Shown piece after piece: positions 9,387-18,076 of a stretch of DNA of 64,000 bases. The stretch comes from Proteobacteria bacterium SG_bin4 (lineage in GTDB: Bacteria; Pseudomonadota; Gammaproteobacteria; Burkholderiales; Nitrosomonadaceae), in contig LWDH01000053.1 of assembly GCA_002083395.1 (NCBI GenBank), positions 34,010 through 98,009 on the forward strand. The letters are read 5' to 3'. The translations under genes and the position numbers were made by a program. The notes below the pieces were generated by a model. It was not told the origin of the DNA, made no database searches, and saw nothing but the letters and a program-made list of their open reading frames with translations. Each line of letters begins with the position of its first letter. The first letter of the stretch is position 1.

Positions 9387-10562
9387 ATGTCCGATAATTT
9401 GCAACCAGAAACGCTCGCACTACACACCGGTATTCATCGCAGTCAGTTCAATGAGCATTCTGAAGCAATGTATTTGACTTCCAGCTTTGTGTTTGATAGC
9501 GCCGCGCAAGCGGCTGCCCGGTTTTCAGGCAGCGAACCCGGCAATATCTACGCGCGATTTACCAATCCAACCGTCACTGCATTTGAAGAACGTCTGGCGG
9601 TACTGGAAGGAGCGGAAACCTGCATTGCGACAGCTTCCGGTATGTCGGCGATTTTAGCCTGTACCATGGGATTACTGTCAGCAGGAGACCATATCGTCGC
9701 TTCGCAAAGCTTATTTGGCGCAACCGTTAATTTATTTAACAACATTCTGAAGAAATTCAATATTGATACGACTTTTGTGTCGGCAACCGATGCTGGTGCA
9801 TGGCAAAGTGCAGTGCAGCCTAACACCAAGCTCTTTTTTCTGGAGACACCTTCCAATCCACTAACTGAGATTTCTGATATTGCGGCTTTGGCTCGAATTG
9901 CGAAAGCCGCCGGTGCATGGCTGGTTGTAGATAATTGTTTCTGTACGCCGATTTTACAAAAACCGCTGGAACTGGGGGCGGATATTGTGATTCATTCCGC
10001 GACCAAATATTTGGATGGTCAGGGAAGAGTCCTGGGCGGCGCAGTACTCGGAAAACGGGAGCTACTGATGGATGGCGGTGTGTTCGGTTTTTTGCGAACT
10101 GCCGGTCCGACGTTGAGCGCTTTTAACGCCTGGGTCATTTTGAAAGGATTGGAAACACTTAAAATCCGCGTCGAAGCACATTCCGAAAACGCTTTAAGGA
10201 TGGCGCAATGGCTGGAGAAGCAACCGAATGTGACACGCATTTTTTATCCTGGACTGGAATCTCATCCGCAGCACGATCTGGCAAAGCATCAACAAAAATC
10301 GGGGGGAGGGATAGTCACGTTCGAAGTTAAAGGCGGCAGAGAGGCTGCATGGCGCGTGATTGATTCGACCCGATTGATTTCGATCACCGCAAATCTGGGG
10401 GATGCAAAAACCACACTGACTCATCCGGCAACCACGACGCATGCACGGATTAGTCAGGAAGCCCGTGATGCCGCCGGAATCACCGATGGATTGCTAAGGA
10501 TCGCGGTTGGATTGGAATCCGTTCAGGATTTGCAAGCCGATCTGGCGCGGGGTTTGACCTGA
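9387..10562 (+). CDS. metZ: O-succinylhomoserine sulfhydrylase
   Basis: A Cys/Met-metabolism PLP enzyme that makes homocysteine from O-succinylhomoserine and sulfide, bypassing cystathionine. The PLP lysine is K207 in HSATKYLDGQG. The N-terminus (ETLALHTGIHRSQFNEHSEA) and the C-terminal TTTHARISQEARDAAGI are typical of MetZ rather than MetB. The purF-metZ order is well known in Pseudomonas and betaproteobacteria. It could in principle accept O-acetylhomoserine. Confidence 0.92.
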   Translation: MSDNLQPETLALHTGIHRSQFNEHSEAMYLTSSFVFDSAAQAAARFSGSEPGNIYARFTNPTVTAFEERLAVLEGAETCIATASGMSAILACTMGLLSAGDHIVASQSLFGATVNLFNNILKKFNIDTTFVSATDAGAWQSAVQPNTKLFFLETPSNPLTEISDIAALARIAKAAGAWLVVDNCFCTPILQKPLELGADIVIHSATKYLDGQGRVLGGAVLGKRELLMDGGVFGFLRTAGPTLSAFNAWVILKGLETLKIRVEAHSENALRMAQWLEKQPNVTRIFYPGLESHPQHDLAKHQQKSGGGIVTFEVKGGREAAWRVIDSTRLISITANLGDAKTTLTHPATTTHARISQEARDAAGITDGLLRIAVGLESVQDLQADLARGLT

Positions 10563-10624
10563 GCCTCTAGCTACCGGCAAGTGACAGTCCGGTAAGCGAA
10601 AAGGCTCGTTCTGCTGCGTCGTAA

Positions 10625-11116
10625 CTAAATGACTTCGGCTTTTTCAATGACGACATCTTCCAGTGGCACATTCTGATGTCCGGCAAAATCCCCGGTTTTG
10701 ACTTTTTTGATTTTATCAACGACATCTTGTCCTTCGACGACTTTTCCAAAAACACAATAGCCATAGCCTTGTGGTGATGGCGATTTATAGTTCAGAAAAC
10801 CGTTGCTGGTGACATTGATAAAAAATTGCGCAGTTGCCGAATGGACATCCGCGGTTCGTGCCATTGCAATCGTATAGGCATCATTTCTCAGGCCATTGGC
10901 GGCCTCATTGTGTATGGGCGGCTGGGTTGGTTTTTGTTTCATTCCGGGCGTAAAGCCTCCACCTTGGATCATGAAATCGTCAATAACGCGATGAAACAAT
11001 GTGTTATCGTAAAATCCGCTCGAAACATAGTTCAGAAAATTTTGTACGGTTTCTGGCGCTTTTTCACTGTCGAGATCGAGTATTATCGTGCCAAAATTAG
11101 TTTGCAGTTTGACCAT
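10625..11116 (-). CDS. ppiB: Cytoplasmic cyclophilin-type peptidyl-prolyl isomerase
   Basis: A single 163-residue cyclophilin domain without a signal peptide, so cytoplasmic; it catalyses cis-trans isomerisation at proline. Catalytic features are FHRVIDDFMIQGG (R43, F48, Q51) and a later AQFFINVTSN block. It lies 54 bp downstream of a second, exported cyclophilin on the same strand, and the two share long stretches of sequence, so they look like a tandem duplication with one copy retargeted. Confidence 0.93.
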   Translation of the reverse strand: MVKLQTNFGTIILDLDSEKAPETVQNFLNYVSSGFYDNTLFHRVIDDFMIQGGGFTPGMKQKPTQPPIHNEAANGLRNDAYTIAMARTADVHSATAQFFINVTSNGFLNYKSPSPQGYGYCVFGKVVEGQDVVDKIKKVKTGDFAGHQNVPLEDVVIEKAEVI

Positions 11117-11170
11117 ATCAGTCCTAAATTGATTGATGAATCGTATTATTGAGTACTGTCGTTCTTACGG

Positions 11171-11740
11171 CTAGGGTAGTTTTACAATATCCTCAATAAT
11201 CACCTTATTTTTCGGTACATCGGTCGGAAACGGTCCGGCTGGGCCAGTTGGGGTCGCAGCAATTTTGTTTACAACATCCATCCCGCTCACAACTTTTCCA
11301 AATACTGCATACCCATAACCGCTTTGATTTGGCGCTTTAAAATCCAGAAATTTATTATTGGCGACGTTGATAAAAAATTGCGCCGATGCGGAATGCGGAT
11401 CCGAAGTTCGCGCCATCGCAATCGTTCCGATTTCATTTTTAAGTTCATTGGCGGCTTCATTGCGAATGGGAGCGCGAGTTGGTTTTTGGTTAAACGCCGG
11501 ATCGAAACCGCCACCCTGAATCATAAATCCGGCAATGACGCGATGGAATATCGTATTTTTGTAGAAACCATCTTCGACATATTCCAGGAAGTTTTCAACG
11601 GTTTTGGGAGCCTTGTCAGGATACAGTTCCAGAACGATGTTACCAACGTTCGTTCTCATTTCAACCTTGATAGATGCCGCGAAGACGTTCAAATGAATTG
11701 AAATTAGAATAAGGAGCAGAAGAATTTGGTAGCGTCGCAT
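11171..11740 (-). CDS. ppiA: Periplasmic cyclophilin-type peptidyl-prolyl isomerase
   Basis: A 189-residue cyclophilin with an N-terminal signal peptide (MRRYQ, then LLLLILISIHLNV, cleavage probably near FAAS), so it acts in the periplasm on folding envelope proteins. The active-site block FHRVIAGFMIQGG and the AQFFINVANN block are intact. It is the first gene of a two-gene unit with ppiB and diverges from cysS across about 150 bp. Confidence 0.92.
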   Translation of the reverse strand: MRRYQILLLLILISIHLNVFAASIKVEMRTNVGNIVLELYPDKAPKTVENFLEYVEDGFYKNTIFHRVIAGFMIQGGGFDPAFNQKPTRAPIRNEAANELKNEIGTIAMARTSDPHSASAQFFINVANNKFLDFKAPNQSGYGYAVFGKVVSGMDVVNKIAATPTGPAGPFPTDVPKNKVIIEDIVKLP

Positions 11741-11789
11741 CGATATTGAACCTGTGGTAATGGATGGTAAGAGTTTCGTATAAACACTA

Positions 11790-11798
11790 TGTTATACT
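11790..11798 (+). promoter_or_regulatory. Extended -10 promoter candidate for cysS
   Basis: The string TGTTATACT holds a TG extension one base before TATACT, a 5/6 match to the sigma-70 -10 box. The -35 region (around AGTTTC) is weak, as expected for extended -10 promoters. It lies about 90 bp upstream of the cysS start. No transcription data support it. Confidence 0.45.
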
Positions 11799-11888
11799 CT
11801 GCGGCTATTTATTTTGGGCGCAGGTAACAACAACTTCGGAGATTCTATCAATAAGATAGGTTGGATTACAATTTGATTCGTTAATCAT

Positions 11889-13271
11889 ATGCTAAAAATT
11901 TATAACTCAATCGCTCGCGAAAAACAAGAATTCGTTCCTATCGTACCCGGGAAAGTAAAAATCTATGTTTGTGGCATGACGGTTTATGATTATTGCCATT
12001 TGGGACATGCACGGGTTCTGGTGGTTTTTGATATGGTGGTCCGGTGGCTCAGGGATAATGGTTTTGAAGTAATCTATGTTCGGAATATTACCGATATCGA
12101 CGATAAGATTATTCTTCGCGCGCAACAGAACAAGGAACCGATCGGGGATTTAACCGCTCGTTTTATTCAAGCAATGGATGAAGATGCTGCGGCGCTCGGC
12201 GTGGTGCCGCCCAGCCATGAGCCGCGCGCCACTGGCTATGTGAACCATATGATCGCTATGATCGATACGCTGGTTAAAAAGAATCTGGCGTATCAAGCCG
12301 GTAATGGCGATGTGTATTTTGCTGTTCATAATTTTCCCGGTTATGGAAAATTGTCGGGTAAATCGTTAAGCGACCTTCGCGTTGGCGAGCGGGTTGAAAT
12401 TGATTCCAGTAAAAAGGATCCGCTGGATTTCGTGTTGTGGAAATCCGCAAAGGCCGGAGAGCCCTTTTGGGAATCTCCATGGGGCAATGGGCGCCCGGGA
12501 TGGCATATCGAATGCTCGGCCATGAGCGAGCAGTTGTTGGGCATTCACTTTGATATCCATGGAGGCGGTCAGGATTTGCAATTTCCGCATCACGAAAATG
12601 AAATCGCCCAAAGTGAAGGTGCGCATGATCATGTTTTCGTAAATTATTGGATGCACAATGGTTTCGTCCGCGTTGACAATGAAAAGATGTCGAAATCGCT
12701 AGGGAATTTCTTTACCGTATGGGAAATTCTTAAGCTATACCAGCCGGAAGTTGTGCGGTTTTTTATATTGCGAGCGCATTATCGTAGTCCGCTCAATTAT
12801 TCCGATCAACACCTGAAAGATACCAAGCTTGCGCTAGACCGGCTGTATATCGCACTAAAGGATGCCGGTTCGCTCGAGATACAAGCCATTGACTGGAATC
12901 ACCCCCAGGCGAAAAAATTTAAAGCAGCTATGGAAGATGATTTCAATACACCGGATGCCATCGCTGTTTTGTTTGAGCTGGCAAGTGAGATCAATAAAAC
13001 CGGTGCAAAGGATAGCGCCGCCTTATTGAAAGCGCTAGGTGGATTGTTGGGTTTGCTACAACAAAATCCGATTGATTACTTGCAAAGCGCTTCTGTGGCC
13101 GTTAGCGCTGCTTCACTCGCACCTGAACAGATCGAAACCATGATTCAGCAGCGTATCGAAGCCCGCAAAGCGGGACGCTATTCGGAAGCGGATGAAATCC
13201 GAAAAGACCTCCAGCAGCAAGGCGTTATTTTGGAAGATGGCCCACAGGGCACTACCTGGCGGCGTTCCTAG
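11889..13271 (+). CDS. cysS: Cysteinyl-tRNA synthetase
   Basis: CysRS charges tRNA-Cys. The class I signatures are HLGH (residues 37-40) and KMSKSLGNF, and the zinc site includes C28 in VCGMTVYD plus the later WHIECSAMS and GGGQDLQFPHHENE blocks. The length of 460 residues matches the E. coli enzyme. A cyclophilin next to cysS is a common pairing in proteobacteria. The gene is convergent with the methyltransferase at 13429. Confidence 0.97.
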   Translation: MLKIYNSIAREKQEFVPIVPGKVKIYVCGMTVYDYCHLGHARVLVVFDMVVRWLRDNGFEVIYVRNITDIDDKIILRAQQNKEPIGDLTARFIQAMDEDAAALGVVPPSHEPRATGYVNHMIAMIDTLVKKNLAYQAGNGDVYFAVHNFPGYGKLSGKSLSDLRVGERVEIDSSKKDPLDFVLWKSAKAGEPFWESPWGNGRPGWHIECSAMSEQLLGIHFDIHGGGQDLQFPHHENEIAQSEGAHDHVFVNYWMHNGFVRVDNEKMSKSLGNFFTVWEILKLYQPEVVRFFILRAHYRSPLNYSDQHLKDTKLALDRLYIALKDAGSLEIQAIDWNHPQAKKFKAAMEDDFNTPDAIAVLFELASEINKTGAKDSAALLKALGGLLGLLQQNPIDYLQSASVAVSAASLAPEQIETMIQQRIEARKAGRYSEADEIRKDLQQQGVILEDGPQGTTWRRS

Positions 13272-13428
13272 CAGGCCGTTGAAAAACTATCTGCGTTGCC
13301 GCTACCGTGTTAAAAAACTCAAGTTGTTAATTATTAGGAATAAACTGCGATCATCGCCTGTTTATGCTTTGTATCGACTGTTTCGGAAACGTTCTCAAAC
13401 AACCAGCCAAATCAATCAGACGTGATTG

Positions 13429-14175
13429 TCATAAACGCCAGAGATAAAGCGTTGAATTAGAAAAATCGTTCAACCGGATGCTTTTATCCGGCGCAACACC
13501 AGGAATAACAAAAGTATTGCTGATTAACAGACTACCCGGGCGCATTTCTTTTTTTGCTTTTTGCCACAACGAGTGCATCGGAACCGGTGATAAATAGGCG
13601 TAAACCACATCATAGCGTGAAAAATCCTGTTTCCAGAAATCTCCCCAACGCACATCATACCCGGAGCCAAACAAGCTTCTTAATTTGCTGATGACATAAG
13701 GTACCGGCGCCGATTCGATACCATGAAAAGAGCCGTTATCATGAGTATCGGCAAGATTTTTTAATAATCCGCCACAACCGCTGCCTAGGTCAATAAATGA
13801 AAATTGTTGCTGTTGGGGTAATAAAGTCTCGAGTGCTTGATTGACACTTTCGCTGGAGAGATACAACGGTACTTGTGTCATGAACGATTTACCATAGATT
13901 AGCAACAATCCAAGGAACAACAATAAATACCAGGTTGATGAAATATTCCATGTCAAGGCGACGAGAACCAGCGGCATAAATAAGAGATGCATGGGTATCC
14001 ACCATACCGGCAGTCTTGCAACAAAACTCAGTAAGCCGGCTAGCAATCCTTGCAAAATCACCCATTCCAATAGACCGGCGCTGTCGGAGAGTACTGCTAA
14101 TAAAGCCCCGGCTGTCACAGTCGCTGTAACCTGGATCGACAATGCAGCGATGCTTGGATGAAAACGTTTTAGCAT
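13429..14175 (-). CDS. Membrane-anchored class I SAM-dependent methyltransferase
   Basis: The first 95 residues are strongly hydrophobic and could form three or four membrane helices. They are followed by a soluble Rossmann-type methyltransferase core. SAM motif I is visible as FIDLGSGCGGLLKNLA (about residue 127), followed by an acidic HGIESAPVPY segment. No target-recognition motif tells its substrate. It lies 23 bp downstream of motB on the same strand, so it may be the third gene of the stator operon; it is convergent with cysS. A role in motility is inferred from position only. Confidence 0.75.
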   Translation of the reverse strand: MLKRFHPSIAALSIQVTATVTAGALLAVLSDSAGLLEWVILQGLLAGLLSFVARLPVWWIPMHLLFMPLVLVALTWNISSTWYLLLFLGLLLIYGKSFMTQVPLYLSSESVNQALETLLPQQQQFSFIDLGSGCGGLLKNLADTHDNGSFHGIESAPVPYVISKLRSLFGSGYDVRWGDFWKQDFSRYDVVYAYLSPVPMHSLWQKAKKEMRPGSLLISNTFVIPGVAPDKSIRLNDFSNSTLYLWRL

Positions 14176-14198
14176 GTTAATGCAGTCCTCGTGTGTTT

Positions 14199-15113
14199 TT
14201 AGGGATTTTGCAGCATTTCGGTGTTCGGTTGATCTTGCAGATCGATATCGATAGTCGGATTGTCCATCGTCACCGCTTTCTCGGCCCGCTCGTTCATAAC
14301 CACGATACTGATGCGGCGGTTGATCGGGTTAAGCGGATCATCTTTGTCAAAAAGAACGGCCGAAGACAATCCGATGACTTGCAGGATTTTATTGGTATCC
14401 ATACCGCCGGCAACCAGTTCTCGCCTTGAGGCATTGGCGCGATCCGCCGATAACTCCCAGTTGCTGTAACCTTTATCGCCCGAAGGGAATGGCTTGCCAT
14501 CCGTATGTCCGGAAAGACTGATCTTGTTGTCGACATCGTTCAGCATTTTGCCGATTTCACGCAATATGGTCTTGGTATAGGGTTGTAACTCCGCTCGTCC
14601 CAGCGCAAACATCGGACGATTCTGTTCATCGACGATTTGAATTCTTAAACCATCGGAAGTGATATCCAATAGCAGTTGATTAGCGAATTTCATGAGTGAA
14701 GGATTGTTTTCAATCGCTTCTTCGATCTTTTGCTTCAATCCTTCCAGCTTTACGCGTTCTGCTCGTTCCCGGATGATTTTTTTGGTCTGGGCATCGTCGT
14801 CTTTGATTGCGCCTTTCTTGACTTCACCATGCTGGCGGGTTAAATCGGTGCCACCGCCTTTAAGCACGCTATTGCTTTCGCCAATCGACGAGCCGCCCAT
14901 CAAAGCGACTTTCAGGGGCGTTTTGAAATATTCCGAGATGCCTTCCAATTGGCTCTTGGTTGACGACCCTAGCAACCACATCAATAGAAAGAATGCCATC
15001 ATTGCCGTTACGAAGTCGGCATAGGCAATTTTCCAGGCGCCGCCATGATGACCACCTGCAACCTTCTTGATTCTTTTGATAACTATCGGGCGCTGTGCAA
15101 GATCGTCAGCCAT
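14199..15113 (-). CDS. motB: Flagellar motor stator protein MotB
   Basis: MotB anchors the stator to peptidoglycan and carries the ion-conducting aspartate. The single membrane helix holds D33 in YADFVTAMMAFFLLMWLLG, the expected proton-channel residue. The C-terminal OmpA-like peptidoglycan-binding domain shows SGHTDGKPF and NRRISIVVM. The 304-residue length is usual. It follows motA by 38 bp. No other flagellar genes are in the window. Confidence 0.95.
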   Translation of the reverse strand: MADDLAQRPIVIKRIKKVAGGHHGGAWKIAYADFVTAMMAFFLLMWLLGSSTKSQLEGISEYFKTPLKVALMGGSSIGESNSVLKGGGTDLTRQHGEVKKGAIKDDDAQTKKIIRERAERVKLEGLKQKIEEAIENNPSLMKFANQLLLDITSDGLRIQIVDEQNRPMFALGRAELQPYTKTILREIGKMLNDVDNKISLSGHTDGKPFPSGDKGYSNWELSADRANASRRELVAGGMDTNKILQVIGLSSAVLFDKDDPLNPINRRISIVVMNERAEKAVTMDNPTIDIDLQDQPNTEMLQNP

Positions 15114-15151
15114 AATTATTCCTGTCGTTCAGAGGGAAAAGAAATAAATCG

Positions 15152-16012
15152 TTATTTGGACTTGCTTTGTTTGACGTGTTCTTCCAATTCCATGAAAGAC
15201 GGTCTTTCGGTCGTAAATAGCACTTTCCTGCCGAACTCGACTGCCAAAACCGGCGAATAACCGTTTAGATTGGCGAGCAACGTGATTTTGATGCATTCGA
15301 ACATCTTACTGGATTCATGAAGATTATGTTCCAGCTTACCCGCCAATGGACTGACGAAACCGTAAGCCAGCAAAATTCCGAGGAAGGTACCGACGAGAGC
15401 CGCCGCAATCAAAATTCCCAATTCGCTGGGCGGCAGATGCACCGATTCCATGGTATGTACCACACCCATTACCGCAGCCACGATCCCGAATGCGGGTAAT
15501 CCGTCTCCGAGTTTTGATATCACATGGATCGGAACCTCACCTTCTTGATGATGTGTTTCCAGTTCGCTATCCATCAAGCTTTCGATCTCGAGCGAATTCA
15601 AATTGCCGCCCACCATCAGACGTAAATAATCCGTAATAAACTCGGTGATATGATGATCCGCCAGGATATCCGGATATTTGGTGAAAATCGGGCTACTGGA
15701 AGGATCATCGACATCACCTTCGATTGACATCAAGCCTTCTTTGCGGACTTTGCTGAGTATTTCATACAGCAGCGTCATAAGATCCATATATAACGCCTTG
15801 TTAAACTTTGAACTTTTGAAGACGGTCGGTAACGCTTTCATAGTGGCCTTCAATGCTTTATTCGAGTTACCGACAACGAATGCTCCGATAGCGCCTCCGC
15901 CAATCATGAGAAGCTCCACAGGCTGCCACAGCGAAGCCAAGTGACCTCCGGCTAGAGCAAAGCCGCCGAAAACAGAAACAATAATAATGAGATAACCAAC
16001 AGATACGAGCAT
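15152..16012 (-). CDS. motA: Flagellar motor stator protein MotA
   Basis: MotA forms the ion channel with MotB and contacts FliG at the rotor. Four membrane helices can be seen, two N-terminal and two near residues 170-225 (LPAFGIVAAVMGVVHTMESV and ILIAAALVGTFLGILLAYG), with the large cytoplasmic loop between. The 286-residue length fits the proton-driven E. coli type. The ATG at 16012 follows a GGGAG-like ribosome site. A sigma-28 promoter is not clear upstream: one weak TAAA-type candidate matches only half of the -10 consensus. Confidence 0.95.
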   Translation of the reverse strand: MLVSVGYLIIIVSVFGGFALAGGHLASLWQPVELLMIGGGAIGAFVVGNSNKALKATMKALPTVFKSSKFNKALYMDLMTLLYEILSKVRKEGLMSIEGDVDDPSSSPIFTKYPDILADHHITEFITDYLRLMVGGNLNSLEIESLMDSELETHHQEGEVPIHVISKLGDGLPAFGIVAAVMGVVHTMESVHLPPSELGILIAAALVGTFLGILLAYGFVSPLAGKLEHNLHESSKMFECIKITLLANLNGYSPVLAVEFGRKVLFTTERPSFMELEEHVKQSKSK

Positions 16013-16159
16013 TGCGATGACTCCCTAGAATGTAATTACGCAATTGTTGATGGCAAATTCTGGAGTGAGAAATTAACACATCCACCTGGCATCATTCGTA
16101 GGGATAAGGTCGGTTTTTTCCCGGTATTTTCAGGTTTTTTTATTTTCCTTGAGAACAAA

Positions 16160-16174
16160 GCCCCGCTATGGGGC
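16160..16174 (-). terminator. Short GC hairpin upstream of motA
   Basis: GCCCC and GGGGC flank a 5-base loop in the 229-bp gap between motA and the ABC exporter. It sits downstream of the ABC gene on the minus strand and upstream of motA. No T-run follows closely on either strand, so it is only a weak terminator candidate and could be a leader structure. Confidence 0.3.
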
Positions 16175-16241
16175 CGAAAATAGCTTTCAATCAGTCCTAA
16201 GGTGATAGTTGGAGGAAACGGGAACTGAATTAAGCCGGCGG

Positions 16242-18053
16242 TTAATGCTCAGCGATAGATGCTTGCTTTGCCTGCGCGGTTTCTTCCTGCTGTTGTAATT
16301 CCCACATACGGGCGTAAGGTCCGTTGGCTGCGAGCAATTGCTGATGTTTGCCGCGCTCTATGATCCGGCCTTGCTCCATGACGAGAATTTCATCGGCATC
16401 GGCAATCGTCGATAGCCGGTGCGCGATCGTCAGTGTGGTGCGATCGATCGCGATTCGTTTTAATTCGGCTTGAATACGCTTTTCCGATTCCGAATCCAGC
16501 GCTGATGTAGCTTCGTCAAAAATCAGGATTGCAGGGTTTTTCAGAATTGTGCGTGCAATCGCGACCCGTTGTTTTTCACCGCCGGATAATTTCAAGCCGC
16601 GTTCGCCGACCACCGTATCGTATTTCAGCGGTAACCGTTCAATAAAGTCATGAATATGGGCGGCACGTGCTGCTGCGAAGATTTCCTCCGCGGTTGCATC
16701 GGGCCGCCCATAGGCGATGTTGTAATAAATACTGTCATTGAATAGCACCGTATCTTGCGGCACGATACCAATGGCTGCGCGTAAACTTTGCTGCGTGATG
16801 TCGCGGATATCCTGTCCATTGATCAGAATACCGCCCGATTGCACATCATAGAAACGGAACAACAACCGCGCCAGCGTCGATTTGCCGGAGCCGCTATGGC
16901 CAACCACCGCGACATTCTGTCCGGCGGGGATGTCAAAGGTTATGTCGTATAAGATTTGACGATTCGACTCATAAGAAAAATTCACATGATCAAACCGGAT
17001 GGCCGCGTGATTTGCGTTGAGCACTTGCGCGTTTGGCTTATCCATTATTTCCCGATTTTCGTCGAGCAGCGTGAACATCCGTTCCATATCCGCCAGCGAA
17101 TGCTTGATTTCGCGGTAAACAAAGCCGAGAAAATGTAGCGGCATGTAGAGTTGCAGCATGAACGCGTTGATCAAAACCAAGTCACCCAGTGTCATATTGC
17201 CGGAAATCACATGATCGGCGGCAAGAAACATCAGTAACGTAACGCCGACGGCGATGATAGCGCTTTGACCGGCATTCAACGTGGCAAGCGATGTCTGGTT
17301 ACGTACCGCGGCTTTCTCCCAGGCTTGCAGATGCTCGTCATAGCGCCGTGCTTCCCAGTTTTCATTGGCAAAATATTTAACCGTTTCATAATTCAGTAAA
17401 CTGTCAATTGCCTGGGTATTGGCTTTCGAGTCCATGTTGTTCATGGTGCGGCGAAAGATCATGCGCCATTCGGTCACAATCAGTGTAAGTGCGATATACG
17501 CGAGTAAGGTTGCAGCGATGATGACGGCGAACCAGATATCGTATTTGCCGATCAAGATGGCCAATACCAAGCCAATTTCGAGCAGAGTCGGCAAGATATT
17601 GAATAGCATGAAATTGAGCAGGAAGGAAATACCTCGCGTGCCGCGCTCGATGTCACGCGAAACCCCACCGGTCTGGCGTTCCAGATGAAAGCGCAGCGAG
17701 AGTGAGTGCAAGTGCAAGAAAACCTTGATGGCAACCCGCCGGATCGCGCGTTGAGTCACTTTGGCGAATATGGCATCACGCAATTCGCCGAATAGTGTAC
17801 TGCATAGCCGCAAAACACCGTAGCCGATCAGCAGAAATACCGGGAGCACCAGCTCGGCGCGGGGTTGATCCAGAGCGTCGACAATTTCTTTGAGCACCAG
17901 CGGTACCGAAACATTCGCGAGCTTTGCCAATACCAGCAGCGCGAGCGCCGCAATGACCCTGACCTTGAACTCCCATAGATAGGGCAACAGTGCTGCGATA
18001 GTCTTCAGATTATTACGCGTGGCTGCAGGTTTTTCCAAGCGGGTAGGGCGCAT
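16242..18053 (-). CDS. Atm1-type ABC exporter (fused membrane and ATPase domains)
   Basis: A half-transporter with a six-helix membrane domain (about residues 20-310) and a C-terminal ATPase with Walker A GHSGSGKST, signature LSGGEKQR and Walker B ILIFDEATSALD. The segments DIERGTRGISF and NYETVKYFANE are typical of the Atm1/HMT1 group, which exports glutathione-bound metals or sulfur compounds. I place the start at the ATG at 18053 (MRPTRLEK); a longer frame to 18143 would overlap the upstream gene. It lies 23 bp downstream of the Nramp-like gene, suggesting one metal-related operon. Substrate unknown. Confidence 0.9.
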   Translation of the reverse strand: MRPTRLEKPAATRNNLKTIAALLPYLWEFKVRVIAALALLVLAKLANVSVPLVLKEIVDALDQPRAELVLPVFLLIGYGVLRLCSTLFGELRDAIFAKVTQRAIRRVAIKVFLHLHSLSLRFHLERQTGGVSRDIERGTRGISFLLNFMLFNILPTLLEIGLVLAILIGKYDIWFAVIIAATLLAYIALTLIVTEWRMIFRRTMNNMDSKANTQAIDSLLNYETVKYFANENWEARRYDEHLQAWEKAAVRNQTSLATLNAGQSAIIAVGVTLLMFLAADHVISGNMTLGDLVLINAFMLQLYMPLHFLGFVYREIKHSLADMERMFTLLDENREIMDKPNAQVLNANHAAIRFDHVNFSYESNRQILYDITFDIPAGQNVAVVGHSGSGKSTLARLLFRFYDVQSGGILINGQDIRDITQQSLRAAIGIVPQDTVLFNDSIYYNIAYGRPDATAEEIFAAARAAHIHDFIERLPLKYDTVVGERGLKLSGGEKQRVAIARTILKNPAILIFDEATSALDSESEKRIQAELKRIAIDRTTLTIAHRLSTIADADEILVMEQGRIIERGKHQQLLAANGPYARMWELQQQEETAQAKQASIAEH

Positions 18054-18076
18054 TACAGACTTCCTGGAACGTTCGC

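Noticed and set aside
13272..13428. Possible small gene or terminator between cysS and the methyltransferase
   Set aside because: The plus-strand frame overlaps the end of cysS in another frame, and no stable hairpin with a T-run was seen.
16121..16142. Sigma-28 promoter before motA
   Set aside because: A TAAA box is present but the -10 part matches only about half of GCCGATAA, in an AT-rich tract.
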